Shown: positions 31,432-39,563, numbered from the stretch's first letter. The stretch: DNA of 64,000 nucleotides from Actinomycetes bacterium (GCA_021786095.1 JAJYNX010000018.1:25960-89959); one strand, 5' to 3'. Notes: generated from the sequence alone by a model not told the origin. Translations and numbers: made by a program.

Positions 31432-32643
31432 TCAAGCTGCCAGATGTTCGTTGAGCCACGCCTGGTAGATCGCCACGAATTCACCGTCGTGGTCGAGCCC
31501 ACGCTCGATCCGCGAGATCTTGGTAGGCCAGACGCCGAGGTCGTCCGACACGGTTTGCAAGGAGATGTGTGCCGATTTGCGCGCCGAGCGTAGGTCTGGT
31601 CCCACTTCCTCGTAGGCGGGGTGCTGGAGCAGCCAGAAGACCTCGCGGGCGATGTGGCGTTTGAGGCAACGCACAACGTCACGCTTGGTCTTGCCCTCGG
31701 CGGTGCGCTTGGCCAGGTAGGTTTTGGTCTCCTCGTCGCTCATCATCCGGATGGTGGCGATTCGCCAGAGGGCGTTGTTGGCCTGTCGATTCCCCGACCG
31801 GTTGAGGCGATGCCGGTTGGTCTGACCCGACGAGGCCAGAATTGGCGAGACGCCGCACATGGCGGCGAAGGCCGACTCGTTGCGCAGACGATGGCAGTTC
31901 GATCCTGCGGCAACCAGCAGGATCGAGGCGACGTCGACACCAACACCCTTGGCCGCGCGCAGAGCCGGGTTAGCCTCTTGGGTCAGCGCGTCGAGGATTT
32001 CATGCAGTTCGGCCATCTCCTCGCTTAGGTCCTGGTAGCGACGCGACAGCGTCTTGAGCGCCAAGCGAGTGGCCTCGTGAGGGTCACGCGCACTTCCCGG
32101 GCGGAACTTTGCGCACTGGGCCACCCGGTCAGCGGTCTTGTTGGGCAGTGACTCGCGCAGCGTTGGTGGCGCGGTAACAATCAAGTCCCTGATCTGTAGG
32201 GCGAGTCGGGTGCGGGTCTCGCGTGCCGAGCAGTACGCCACGCGCAGTACCCGAATTGATTCGACGTGGTCCTCGTGGCCCTTGGGCACGACCGTGGCCT
32301 CGCCATTCAGGGCCGCCCTCGCGGCGGCCTCGGCGTCGACGGGATCGGACTTGCCGCGCTGGCGACGCATCTGGCGGTTCGGGCGGTTCACCTCCACGAC
32401 CTCGACGTCGTGGGCTTGGAGGTGACGGGTGAGACCGGCACCGTAGGAACCAGTGCCCTCGACACCGACCTTCACGAGGGTGCCGAAGCCCTCGAGCCAG
32501 CGCGTCAGCGCCGCGTAGCCCTTCGTGTTGGCCTCGAACGGTGCCGTGTCGAGGATCTTGCCTCGTTCATCCACGACGGCTGCCACGTGGACGTCCTTGT
32601 GGGTGTCAACTCCGCCGAACACGCAGAGCGGTTCTTTTGACAT
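31432..32643 (-). CDS. IS110-family transposase (DEDD RuvC-like plus Tnp20-type Ser domain) with C-terminal HTH-like extension
   Basis: FGGVDTHKDVHVAAVVDE; GKSDPVDAEAAARAAL; FAAMCGVSPILASSGQTNRHRLNRSGNRQANNAL; ATG 32643. Confidence 0.92.
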   Translation of the reverse strand: MSKEPLCVFGGVDTHKDVHVAAVVDERGKILDTAPFEANTKGYAALTRWLEGFGTLVKVGVEGTGSYGAGLTRHLQAHDVEVVEVNRPNRQMRRQRGKSDPVDAEAAARAALNGEATVVPKGHEDHVESIRVLRVAYCSARETRTRLALQIRDLIVTAPPTLRESLPNKTADRVAQCAKFRPGSARDPHEATRLALKTLSRRYQDLSEEMAELHEILDALTQEANPALRAAKGVGVDVASILLVAAGSNCHRLRNESAFAAMCGVSPILASSGQTNRHRLNRSGNRQANNALWRIATIRMMSDEETKTYLAKRTAEGKTKRDVVRCLKRHIAREVFWLLQHPAYEEVGPDLRSARKSAHISLQTVSDDLGVWPTKISRIERGLDHDGEFVAIYQAWLNEHLAA

Positions 32644-32758
32644 GATGGTGCTGCCTTCCTGATTGATGGGATGGCACCGCCGGCGGGTCGGCGGACAGGA
32701 CACACACGGTGTTGTCAAAGCTCCTATCAAGTCACGTCCGTCCGGCCAGCTGGTGCAT

Positions 32759-32845
32759 CCCCGGCTCGGAGTTGGGTCGAGAGTTCATACATCAAGGCAC
32801 GAAGCCAGTCACACAATTCGAGTCAGACCCAACCTCTTGCCGGGG
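32759..32845. ncRNA. Interrupted inverted repeat; candidate structured RNA (IS110 bridge-RNA scaffold or transposon-end hairpin)
   Basis: CCCCGGC-(6 nt)-TTGGGTC-(47 nt)-GACCCAA-(6 nt)-GCCGGGG, read directly. Confidence 0.4.
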
Positions 32846-32889
32846 ACCTAACCAGTATGTGTCACACCACGCCGCAAGACCATGAAGTA

Positions 32890-33471
32890 ATGAACGTGAG
32901 TGAGTGGGCCAACGTGCAAGGGGTACACCCTCAGACCGCCTATCGGTGGTTCCGCCAGGGAACGCTGCCGATCCCCGCGCGAAAGATGGGGCGACTTGTT
33001 CTCGTCGGCGATCTCGAAACGTCACGCCCTGATGCGGGCATGACCGCCGTCTACGCTCGCGTCTCTTCGGGCGACCAACGAGCGGACCGTGATCGTCAGG
33101 TGGCGCGTGTGAGCGTCTGGACTACGTCGAACGGCCACGCGATCGATCGGGTGGTGACCGAAATCGGCTCTGGTCTCAACGCCAAGCGACGCACATCCCT
33201 CGCTCTTCTCACTGACCCCACCGTGACGACGATCGTGGTCGAGCACCGGGACCGCTTCGCCAGGTTTGGCTCCGAGTACGCCGCCGCTTCAGCAGGGGCC
33301 AACGGACGACGACTCGTCGTGGTGGACGACACAGACGTCGACGACGACCTCGTTCGTGATTTGACCGAGGTGCTGACGTCGCTCTGCGCTCGCCTCTACG
33401 GTCGTCGTGCGCACGCCCACCGAGCGGCGACAGCGTTGGCGGCAGCGCAGGGGTCCGACGATGCCGCGTAG
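32890..33471 (+). CDS. tnpA: IS607-family serine recombinase (TnpA) with N-terminal MerR-like HTH
   Basis: MNVSEWANVQGVHPQTAYRWFRQGTLPIPARKMG; TAVYARVSSGDQRADRDRQ; alternative ATG at 32857. Confidence 0.88.
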   Translation: MNVSEWANVQGVHPQTAYRWFRQGTLPIPARKMGRLVLVGDLETSRPDAGMTAVYARVSSGDQRADRDRQVARVSVWTTSNGHAIDRVVTEIGSGLNAKRRTSLALLTDPTVTTIVVEHRDRFARFGSEYAAASAGANGRRLVVVDDTDVDDDLVRDLTEVLTSLCARLYGRRAHAHRAATALAAAQGSDDAA

Positions 33472-34824
33472 GTACGCCCACCCGAGGGCCAGATCATTCA
33501 GGCGTTCACCTTCGCGCTCGATCCCACGGGCGAACAGTCAGTCCAGATCGCCCGATTCTTCGGCGCTCGCCGCAAGGCCTTCAACTGGACGCTCGCTCAG
33601 ATCACGGACGACCTCGAGCACTACCGCGAGACCGGTGAATCGCGCCCCGCGCCCTCGTTCTACTCGATGCGCAAAGCTTGGAACGCCGAGAAGGACACGG
33701 TCTGCGTCAACGACGCCACCGGTGAGGTCTGGTGGCGAGAGGTCTCCAAGGAGGTCGTCGCCGACGGTGTCAAGGGCGCCGCCGACGCCTACTGGCGCTG
33801 GCTGCAGTCACGTGCGGGCACGATCAAAGGTCGCACCGTCGGCTTCCCCCGGTTCAAGAAGCGTGGCCGGGACCGCGATCGCTTCTCCTTCAGTACCGGC
33901 CCCATGCGCCTCGAAGCCGACCGGCGTCACCTCACGCTCCCGGTGCTCGGGACCCTGCGCACCCACGAGAACACCCGACGCCTCGAACGGCTCATCGCCC
34001 TCGATCGAGCGAAGATCCTCGGGGTTACGGTCTCACGCCAGGGAGAGCGGATCGTCGCCGCCGTCAGAGTCTCGGTCACTCGCCCCCAGCAACCTGGTGT
34101 CGCGCAACCCGACTCGGTGGTCGGCATTGACGTGGGGGTGCGCAGACTGGCGACGGTCGCCACCACTAGCGAAGTGATCGGTACGCTCGCCAACCCTAGG
34201 GCCCTCGAGCACCGACTGGGCGAGTTGCGATGTCTCCAGCGCCAACGGGCTCGTCGAACCCGTGGTTCACGCCAATCCAAAGAGACCGCCACCAGGATCG
34301 CCCGCCTGCACGCGCAGGTGGCACACCTACGCCGTCACACCATCCACGTCTTCACCACATCTCTCGCCAAGACCCACGGCGTGATCGTGGTCGAAGGACT
34401 GAATGCGGCGTCACTGCTGCAACAGAAAGGTCTACCCGGCGCGCGTTCGCACCAGCGGGGCCTCTCCGACGCGGCACTCGGGGAGATCCGCCGTCAGCTT
34501 CGCTACAAGTGCCCCTGGTACGGGTCCACGTTGATCGAAGCCGACAAGTTCTTTCCTTCTTCAAAGACGTTCCACGCCTGTGGTCACGTCCAAGCCATTG
34601 GCTGGTTGGAGCACTGGACCTGTGAAGAGTGCAGCTCTTCGCACCAGCGCGACGACAACGCCGCCATCAATCTCGCCCGTTGGGCGAGCCTGGGTTCAGT
34701 TGGAGCCCCGGTGAAGCGTGGAGCCGAGCATCAGACTGAGTCTCACTCAGCGGCTGGCGATGACACGCGGAAGGGAACTCCGGCGCTCGTCGGGCCGAAC
34801 AACTCCGTGAGGAGTGCAGCATGA
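33472..34824 (+). CDS. tnpB: TnpB RNA-guided nuclease; N-terminus lacks a canonical start in frame
   Basis: QAFTFALDPTGEQ...FNWTLAQ; RuvC GIDVGVRRLATVA, VIVVEGLNAASLL, HQRDDNAAINL; ATG-initiated ORF begins only at 33667. Confidence 0.85.
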   Translation, partial: VRPPEGQIIQAFTFALDPTGEQSVQIARFFGARRKAFNWTLAQITDDLEHYRETGESRPAPSFYSMRKAWNAEKDTVCVNDATGEVWWREVSKEVVADGVKGAADAYWRWLQSRAGTIKGRTVGFPRFKKRGRDRDRFSFSTGPMRLEADRRHLTLPVLGTLRTHENTRRLERLIALDRAKILGVTVSRQGERIVAAVRVSVTRPQQPGVAQPDSVVGIDVGVRRLATVATTSEVIGTLANPRALEHRLGELRCLQRQRARRTRGSRQSKETATRIARLHAQVAHLRRHTIHVFTTSLAKTHGVIVVEGLNAASLLQQKGLPGARSHQRGLSDAALGEIRRQLRYKCPWYGSTLIEADKFFPSSKTFHACGHVQAIGWLEHWTCEECSSSHQRDDNAAINLARWASLGSVGAPVKRGAEHQTESHSAAGDDTRKGTPALVGPNNSVRSAA

Positions 34825-34833
34825 GTGGACTCA
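34722..34833 (+). ncRNA. Candidate omega RNA/reRNA scaffold at tnpB 3' end
   Basis: Successive hairpins: AGCCG..CTGAGT-CTC-ACTCAG-CGGCT (34722-34755), ACTCC-GTGA-GGAGT (34802-34815), TGAGT-GG-ACTCA (34822-34833). Confidence 0.4.
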
Positions 34834-34879
34834 CTAGAGGCACTCGGTTGCAACGGCGTAGTAGCGTCGTCGTAGGTCG

Positions 34880-34957
34880 CGGGGCGTAGCGCAGCTTGGT
34901 TAGCGCGCGTGCTTTGGGAGCACGAGGTCCCCGGTTCGAATCCGGGCGCCCCGACCA
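34880..34957 (+). tRNA. tRNA-Pro (anticodon TGG)
   Basis: CGGGGCG...CGCCCCG acceptor, GTGC-TTTGGGA-GCAC anticodon arm, GGTTCGAATCC T-arm, encoded CCA. Confidence 0.95.
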
Positions 34958-35069
34958 GGTTGGCACCCGCGAGTCGGGGACGCCATTACCGCGTGCGCGG
35001 CGCACGATGGTGGCCGAGCCACGCGCTCACCGACCACCCGCTGAGTGAGTGAGCCCCTCGCGAGGGCTA

Positions 35070-35933
35070 TCAGGTCCCCTTGCGGCCGATCACCAAGCTC
35101 GACAGCGCCAGGATGATACCCACCGAGAAGATCACGGTTCCGAACACGAAGACCTGCGGTGGAATTCCCACGCGGGTCGAGGCGTAGATCAGCACCGGAA
35201 AGGGCGAACTCGTACCGCTGACGAAGTTCGACGTGATGAAGTCGTCGATCGACAGGGCGAAGGCCATCAGCGCCCCCGCTAAGACGCCCGGCATGATCAT
35301 CGGCAGCGTGACCCGACGAAAGGTGGTGAGCGGACCAGCCCCCAGGTCGTACGACGCCTCCTCCAGCGAACGATCGAAGCCGGCGAGTCGCGCGCGCACC
35401 GTGACCGCCACGTAGGCAATGCAGAACATCACGTGGGCCAGCACCAACGTCAAGAAACCGCGCCCGATGTTGAACGTGACGAAGAGCCCCAGCAACGAGG
35501 CACCCATCACGATCTCCGGCGCGGCGATGTTGATGAACAGGACCTGCTCGATGACCCCCTTGCCGTGGAACTGCTTGGGCCGATAGCGCACCAGGGCCAT
35601 GGCCAGCAGCGTGCCGAGGATGGTGGAGATAGCGGTCGCGATCAGGGCGAGGCGAATCGACAGCCAGAACGACGCGCTGAGCCCGGGTGCGCCGTTCCAC
35701 TCGTGGTACCACAGGGTCGTGAACCCGTTCCACGAGAAGCTCACCTGCGGCACGCCGCCGACGGATTTGTTGAAGCTGTACACGAACATCACCGCGATGG
35801 GGAAGACCAGGTACGCGATCACCAGCCACGAGTACGTGGGGAGGACGAAGCGTCCCCAGTGGCGCGGACGCCGCTCGGGTGGTGCCGCCGTCACGGGCGC
35901 GTCGGGGACGACGGGGGCGGTCAGCACGCTCAT
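35070..35933 (-). CDS. potC: Spermidine/putrescine ABC transporter permease (PotC)
   Basis: EEASYDLGAGPLTTFRRVTLPMIMPGVLAGALMAFALSIDDFITSNFVSG. Confidence 0.92.
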   Translation of the reverse strand: MSVLTAPVVPDAPVTAAPPERRPRHWGRFVLPTYSWLVIAYLVFPIAVMFVYSFNKSVGGVPQVSFSWNGFTTLWYHEWNGAPGLSASFWLSIRLALIATAISTILGTLLAMALVRYRPKQFHGKGVIEQVLFINIAAPEIVMGASLLGLFVTFNIGRGFLTLVLAHVMFCIAYVAVTVRARLAGFDRSLEEASYDLGAGPLTTFRRVTLPMIMPGVLAGALMAFALSIDDFITSNFVSGTSSPFPVLIYASTRVGIPPQVFVFGTVIFSVGIILALSSLVIGRKGT

Positions 35934-36847
35934 AGGTACTCCTCAATGGACCGCGATCCCAGCACTCTGGCGTACAACCAGATCCCCAGCAGCGAGATCA
36001 CCAGCAGCACCACCGACAGCGACGAGCCCGCCGCGTAGTCGCCCGTCACGAGGAAGGTGTTCTGGATCACCGTGCCGATCATCGTGCTGGAGGTTCCGCC
36101 CAGGATCTGCTGGTTCACGTAGTCGCCGAAGGCGGGGATGAAGGTCAGCAGGAACGCCGCGAAGATGCCCGGTATCGAGAGAGGCAGGATCACGCGCTGG
36201 AAGGCCTCGCGCCGTGACGCGTAGAGGTCGTAGGCGGCCTCGAGCACACGCCGATCGATCCTCTCGAGCGCCACGTACAGCGGCAGCGCGGTGAAGGGCA
36301 GGTAGTTGTACGACAGGCCCGCGATCACCGCGTACCCCGTGCCCAGAATGTGGAAGTTCGACGAGATGAGATGCGCGTGGCGCAGGAAGGTCATGAAGAA
36401 CCCGTTGTCGGAGAGGATGAACTCCCACACCAGCGTGCGGATCACGAACGACACGAAGAACGGCACCAGGAGCATCATCAGGAAGAAGTTCTTCTTGCGC
36501 CCGCCATGGAAGGCGATCCAGTAGGCGATCGGGAACGACACGACCAGGTCCACGACCGTCGCCGCCGCCGCGTACTCGAGGCTCGTGATGAACTGGGAGT
36601 GGTAGAGGCTCACCTGGTGGGGCAACTCGCCCCAACTCCACGTCATATAGCACACCCCCGAGGCGGGGTTGCACGTCTTGAGCGACAGCGACAGCATGAT
36701 CGCCAACGGGACGATGAACAGCAGCGCCAGCCACACCACCGCCGGAAGGCTCAGGAGGTACGGCGCCAGGCGCTTTCCCCACGACCCCCGGCGGTGGTGC
36801 GCCTGCGCTAGGCCCCCTGGATGATCGGCATGAACAGGTTGGTCCAC
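35930..36847 (-). CDS. potB: Spermidine/putrescine ABC transporter permease (PotB)
   Basis: LEAAYDLYASRREAFQRVILPLSIPGIFAAFLLTFIPAFGDYVNQQILGG. Confidence 0.92.
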   Translation of the reverse strand: MDQPVHADHPGGLAQAHHRRGSWGKRLAPYLLSLPAVVWLALLFIVPLAIMLSLSLKTCNPASGVCYMTWSWGELPHQVSLYHSQFITSLEYAAAATVVDLVVSFPIAYWIAFHGGRKKNFFLMMLLVPFFVSFVIRTLVWEFILSDNGFFMTFLRHAHLISSNFHILGTGYAVIAGLSYNYLPFTALPLYVALERIDRRVLEAAYDLYASRREAFQRVILPLSIPGIFAAFLLTFIPAFGDYVNQQILGGTSSTMIGTVIQNTFLVTGDYAAGSSLSVVLLVISLLGIWLYARVLGSRSIEEYL

Positions 36848-38112
36848 GTGTTGATTTCCTCTTGGTTCTTGAACTGGTAGTAGGTCTTGGTCAGTGCCGC
36901 CTCGCGACCCGACGGGAAGACCAGAGGAGAATCAGCCGTCGCCGTCGTCGGCAGCCCGATCTCGGGCTTGAGCGACGCCAACGCGGCCTTGTTCCAACTC
37001 GTGGGGTGCAGGAGCTGCTGCTTGGCGCTCGGCACCGGGCAGATGTAGTCGTTGTAGTACTCGACCACCGACTGGGTGACGGGGCTGTAGTAGTAGTCCA
37101 TCAACGTCATGGCGTCCTTGGGGTTCTTCGCGTAGAGCGGGATGCACATGTTGTCGGTCCACATCATGAGCCCCTCCTTGGGGATCATCAGGACGAGGTC
37201 CTTGTACTTGGCGCTCAGGTTCGCCTGGTAGATGTCCCCGGAGTAGGCCTGGGAGACCCAGACGTCGCCGTTCTTCAGGTGCTGGATGTAACTCTGGTCG
37301 TAGTAGGCGGCCACGATGCCGTCGCTCTTCTGCTTCTGCAACAGCGTCGCCGCCTTGGACCAGTCCTTCTCCGTCGACGACGCCGGCTCGATGCCCAGGG
37401 CGAGCAGGCCCACGCTGCCGAGCTCGAAGGGGTCGCTCAGCATGCCGACCCGTCCGGCGTACTTCTTGTCGAACAGGATGTGCACGCTGTCGCCGGGGTC
37501 CTTGACCTGCTTGGAGTTGTAGGCCACCGACGTCCAGCCCGACTGCCACGCCATGGTGTACTTGTTGCCCCGGTCCCACGCCGGGTTCTTCACGAGCGGG
37601 CCCGCGTACTTGTTGAAGTTGGACATCATCGAGTGATCGAGCGGGATCAGCCAGCCCAGCTCCATGAGGTAGCCCAGCGGCGGGTTGTTGTTGGTCATGA
37701 CGACGATGTCGTAGCCGGTGTACTGGCTCGCGGCGAGCGAGGGACGGATCTTGGCGTAGAAGGACGTGTTGTCGTCGATCACCTGGAAGTAGTTCACCTT
37801 GATGTTCGTCGTCTTGGTGAAGTGCTCGAGCGACGGGTACTTGCCGTTCAGCGTGTCGATGTAGAGTGGCCAGTTGGCGAAGTTCACCGTGTGGTGCAGC
37901 TTCTGCTTCTTCCACCACGTCGGGTTGCCCACCTTCGCGTTGGGCAGCGACGCTCCCGAGGCGGCACCCGACGCGAGGAACAGCGAGGCGGCGATGCCCC
38001 CACCGGCCACACCGAGCGCCTGGCGCCTTGTCAGGCGCGGCTGGGTGAGTCCGCGCCACAGCGCCGGATCGATCCCCTCGTACGACGCACCGGTGTTGTT
38101 GTTGTCACTCAT
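36808..38112 (-). CDS. potD: Spermidine/putrescine-binding protein (PotD), Tat-like signal
   Basis: LTRRQALGVAGGGIAASLFLASGAA signal; FANWPLYID, DIVVMTNNNPPLGYLMELGWLIPLD. Confidence 0.88.
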   Translation of the reverse strand: MSDNNNTGASYEGIDPALWRGLTQPRLTRRQALGVAGGGIAASLFLASGAASGASLPNAKVGNPTWWKKQKLHHTVNFANWPLYIDTLNGKYPSLEHFTKTTNIKVNYFQVIDDNTSFYAKIRPSLAASQYTGYDIVVMTNNNPPLGYLMELGWLIPLDHSMMSNFNKYAGPLVKNPAWDRGNKYTMAWQSGWTSVAYNSKQVKDPGDSVHILFDKKYAGRVGMLSDPFELGSVGLLALGIEPASSTEKDWSKAATLLQKQKSDGIVAAYYDQSYIQHLKNGDVWVSQAYSGDIYQANLSAKYKDLVLMIPKEGLMMWTDNMCIPLYAKNPKDAMTLMDYYYSPVTQSVVEYYNDYICPVPSAKQQLLHPTSWNKAALASLKPEIGLPTTATADSPLVFPSGREAALTKTYYQFKNQEEINTWTNLFMPIIQGA

Positions 38113-39310
38113 CTATTTCCCCCATTGTTGATTCCTCTTCTGTCGATCCATGCGCCATCGGACGAACGGCGAACGTGTGCTCGACCGGCCAGGTGAGCAC
38201 CACCTCGTCTCCGCTGCGCGGGGCGGTCGCCTGGCCGATGTTCTGGGCGTACACGGTCATGTCGGTGCCCCACGGCATCTCCACGAGGTACTGGTTGCCA
38301 ACACCGGTGAAGGTCGAGACCCTCACACGACCGCGCAGGGCGTTGTGATCGGCCCCCGCGGCGCCGTCACTCCCTCCGATGCTGATCTTCTCGGGACGCA
38401 CGCCCACCTTCACGCTCAGCCCCACTCGCGCCTCGGGCAGGCGCTCGGTCGCCACCTGCAGCGTGGCGCCGCTGGTGAGGGTCACCGTAGCCGTCGACCC
38501 GTCGATGCCGGTCACGTCACCCGCGAGGAGGTTCGACGCACCCAGGAAGGTCGCCACGAACTCGGTCGTCGGGCGATCGTACACGTCGCGCGGCGTGCCG
38601 ATCCCCTCGATGCGCCCCAGTCGCATCACGACGAGGCGGTCGGACATCGTCATCGCCTCCTCCTGGTCGTGCGTGACGTAAAGGAAGGTGATGCCGACCT
38701 GGGTCTGGATCCGCTTCAACTCGATCTGCATCTGGTGGCGAAGCTTCGCGTCCAGGGCCGACATCGGCTCGTCGAGCAGCAGCAGCGTGGGCTCGTTCAC
38801 CAGGGCGCGGGCCAAGGCCACGCGCTGCTGCTGGCCGCCGGACAGCTGCGACGTGCGACGTCCCTCCATGGTGGGCAGGTCGACGAGCTCCAGCATCGTC
38901 GACACGCGCCGACGAATCTCGGCCTTGGCCATGCGCTTGCGCTTAAGGCCGAAGGCCACGTTCTCGAAGACGCTCAAGTGAGGAAACAGGGCGTAGGACT
39001 GGAACACCGTGTTGACGTCGCGGCGGTAGGGCGCGAGGTAGGTGACCTCCTTGCCGCCGAGGAAGATCCGGCCCGACGTTGGCTCCTCGAAGCCACCCAG
39101 CATGCGCAACGTCGTCGTCTTGCCACAACCGGACGGCCCCAGGAGACTGAAGAACTCCCCCTCGTAGATCTCGAGGTTGAGATCGTCCACCGCGGGAGCG
39201 TCCTCAAAGATCTTCGTCACGTGCTCGATCGTGACGATGGGCTTGCGCCCCGCACTCACGTCGGCAGAAGCACTCGACATCTCTGTCATGTCAACGGCGC
39301 TGTTCGACAT
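38105..39310 (-). CDS. potA: Spermidine/putrescine ABC transporter ATPase (PotA)
   Basis: LLGPSGCGKTTTLRMLGGFE; LSGGQQQRVALARAL; TOBE domain. Confidence 0.95.
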   Translation of the reverse strand: MSNSAVDMTEMSSASADVSAGRKPIVTIEHVTKIFEDAPAVDDLNLEIYEGEFFSLLGPSGCGKTTTLRMLGGFEEPTSGRIFLGGKEVTYLAPYRRDVNTVFQSYALFPHLSVFENVAFGLKRKRMAKAEIRRRVSTMLELVDLPTMEGRRTSQLSGGQQQRVALARALVNEPTLLLLDEPMSALDAKLRHQMQIELKRIQTQVGITFLYVTHDQEEAMTMSDRLVVMRLGRIEGIGTPRDVYDRPTTEFVATFLGASNLLAGDVTGIDGSTATVTLTSGATLQVATERLPEARVGLSVKVGVRPEKISIGGSDGAAGADHNALRGRVRVSTFTGVGNQYLVEMPWGTDMTVYAQNIGQATAPRSGDEVVLTWPVEHTFAVRPMAHGSTEEESTMGEIDE

Positions 39311-39490
39311 GGACTGACTCTAACCCCCTCGCCACGCGCTGAAGGCACACCACCTGCGAACGTCGATGACTCGTGCGAGAATAGCAAGTCCGATGCGCCC
39401 CGGGTGTGCAGGTCGTACTTTTTTTCACCGATTGACGCCGAAATTCGAACCGGAAACGACGTCTCCGTGATCATACGGAACGTGATCGGT

Positions 39491-39563
39491 GCCCCCGGCA
39501 GGAGTCGAACCCGCAGCCTGACGGGTAGAAACCGTCTGCTCTATCCAGTTGAGCTACAGGGGC
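39491..39563 (-). tRNA. tRNA-Arg (anticodon TCT)
   Basis: Reverse complement GCCCCTGTAGCTCAACTGGATAGAGCAGACGGTTTCTACCCGTC...GGTTCGACTCCTGCCGGGGGC. Confidence 0.93.

Larger units (their letters stand above)
31417..32857 (-). mobile_element. IS110-family insertion sequence (boundaries approximate)
   Basis: IS110 transposase with candidate noncoding leader; AAGCTCCTAT occurs at 31417 and 32718; left end could be near 32727 or extend to about 32850. Confidence 0.6.
32857..34870 (+). mobile_element. IS607-type (IS605/IS607 superfamily) element: serine recombinase plus TnpB (ends approximate)
   Basis: Adjacent MerR-HTH/serine recombinase and RuvC/Zn-finger TnpB. Confidence 0.7.

Noticed and set aside
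33407-34177. 256-aa ORF overlapping tnpA end and tnpB
   Set aside because: Ser/Arg/Pro-rich shadow frame of TnpB; only its ATG at 33461 is relevant, as a possible tnpB start before a frameshift.
35049-35075. Strong terminator after tRNA-Pro/potC (AGCCCCTCGCGAGGGCT)
   Set aside because: Only a 5-bp outer stem and no T tract; too weak to call.
36862-38196. 444-aa plus-strand ORF and 375-aa minus-strand shadow frame over potD
   Set aside because: Both shadow the well-supported PotD frame; no family motifs.
39400-39480. Possible polyamine riboswitch or T-tract terminator upstream of potA
   Set aside because: A T-run and AT-rich patch are present, but no convincing stem was found by eye; more likely an ordinary promoter.
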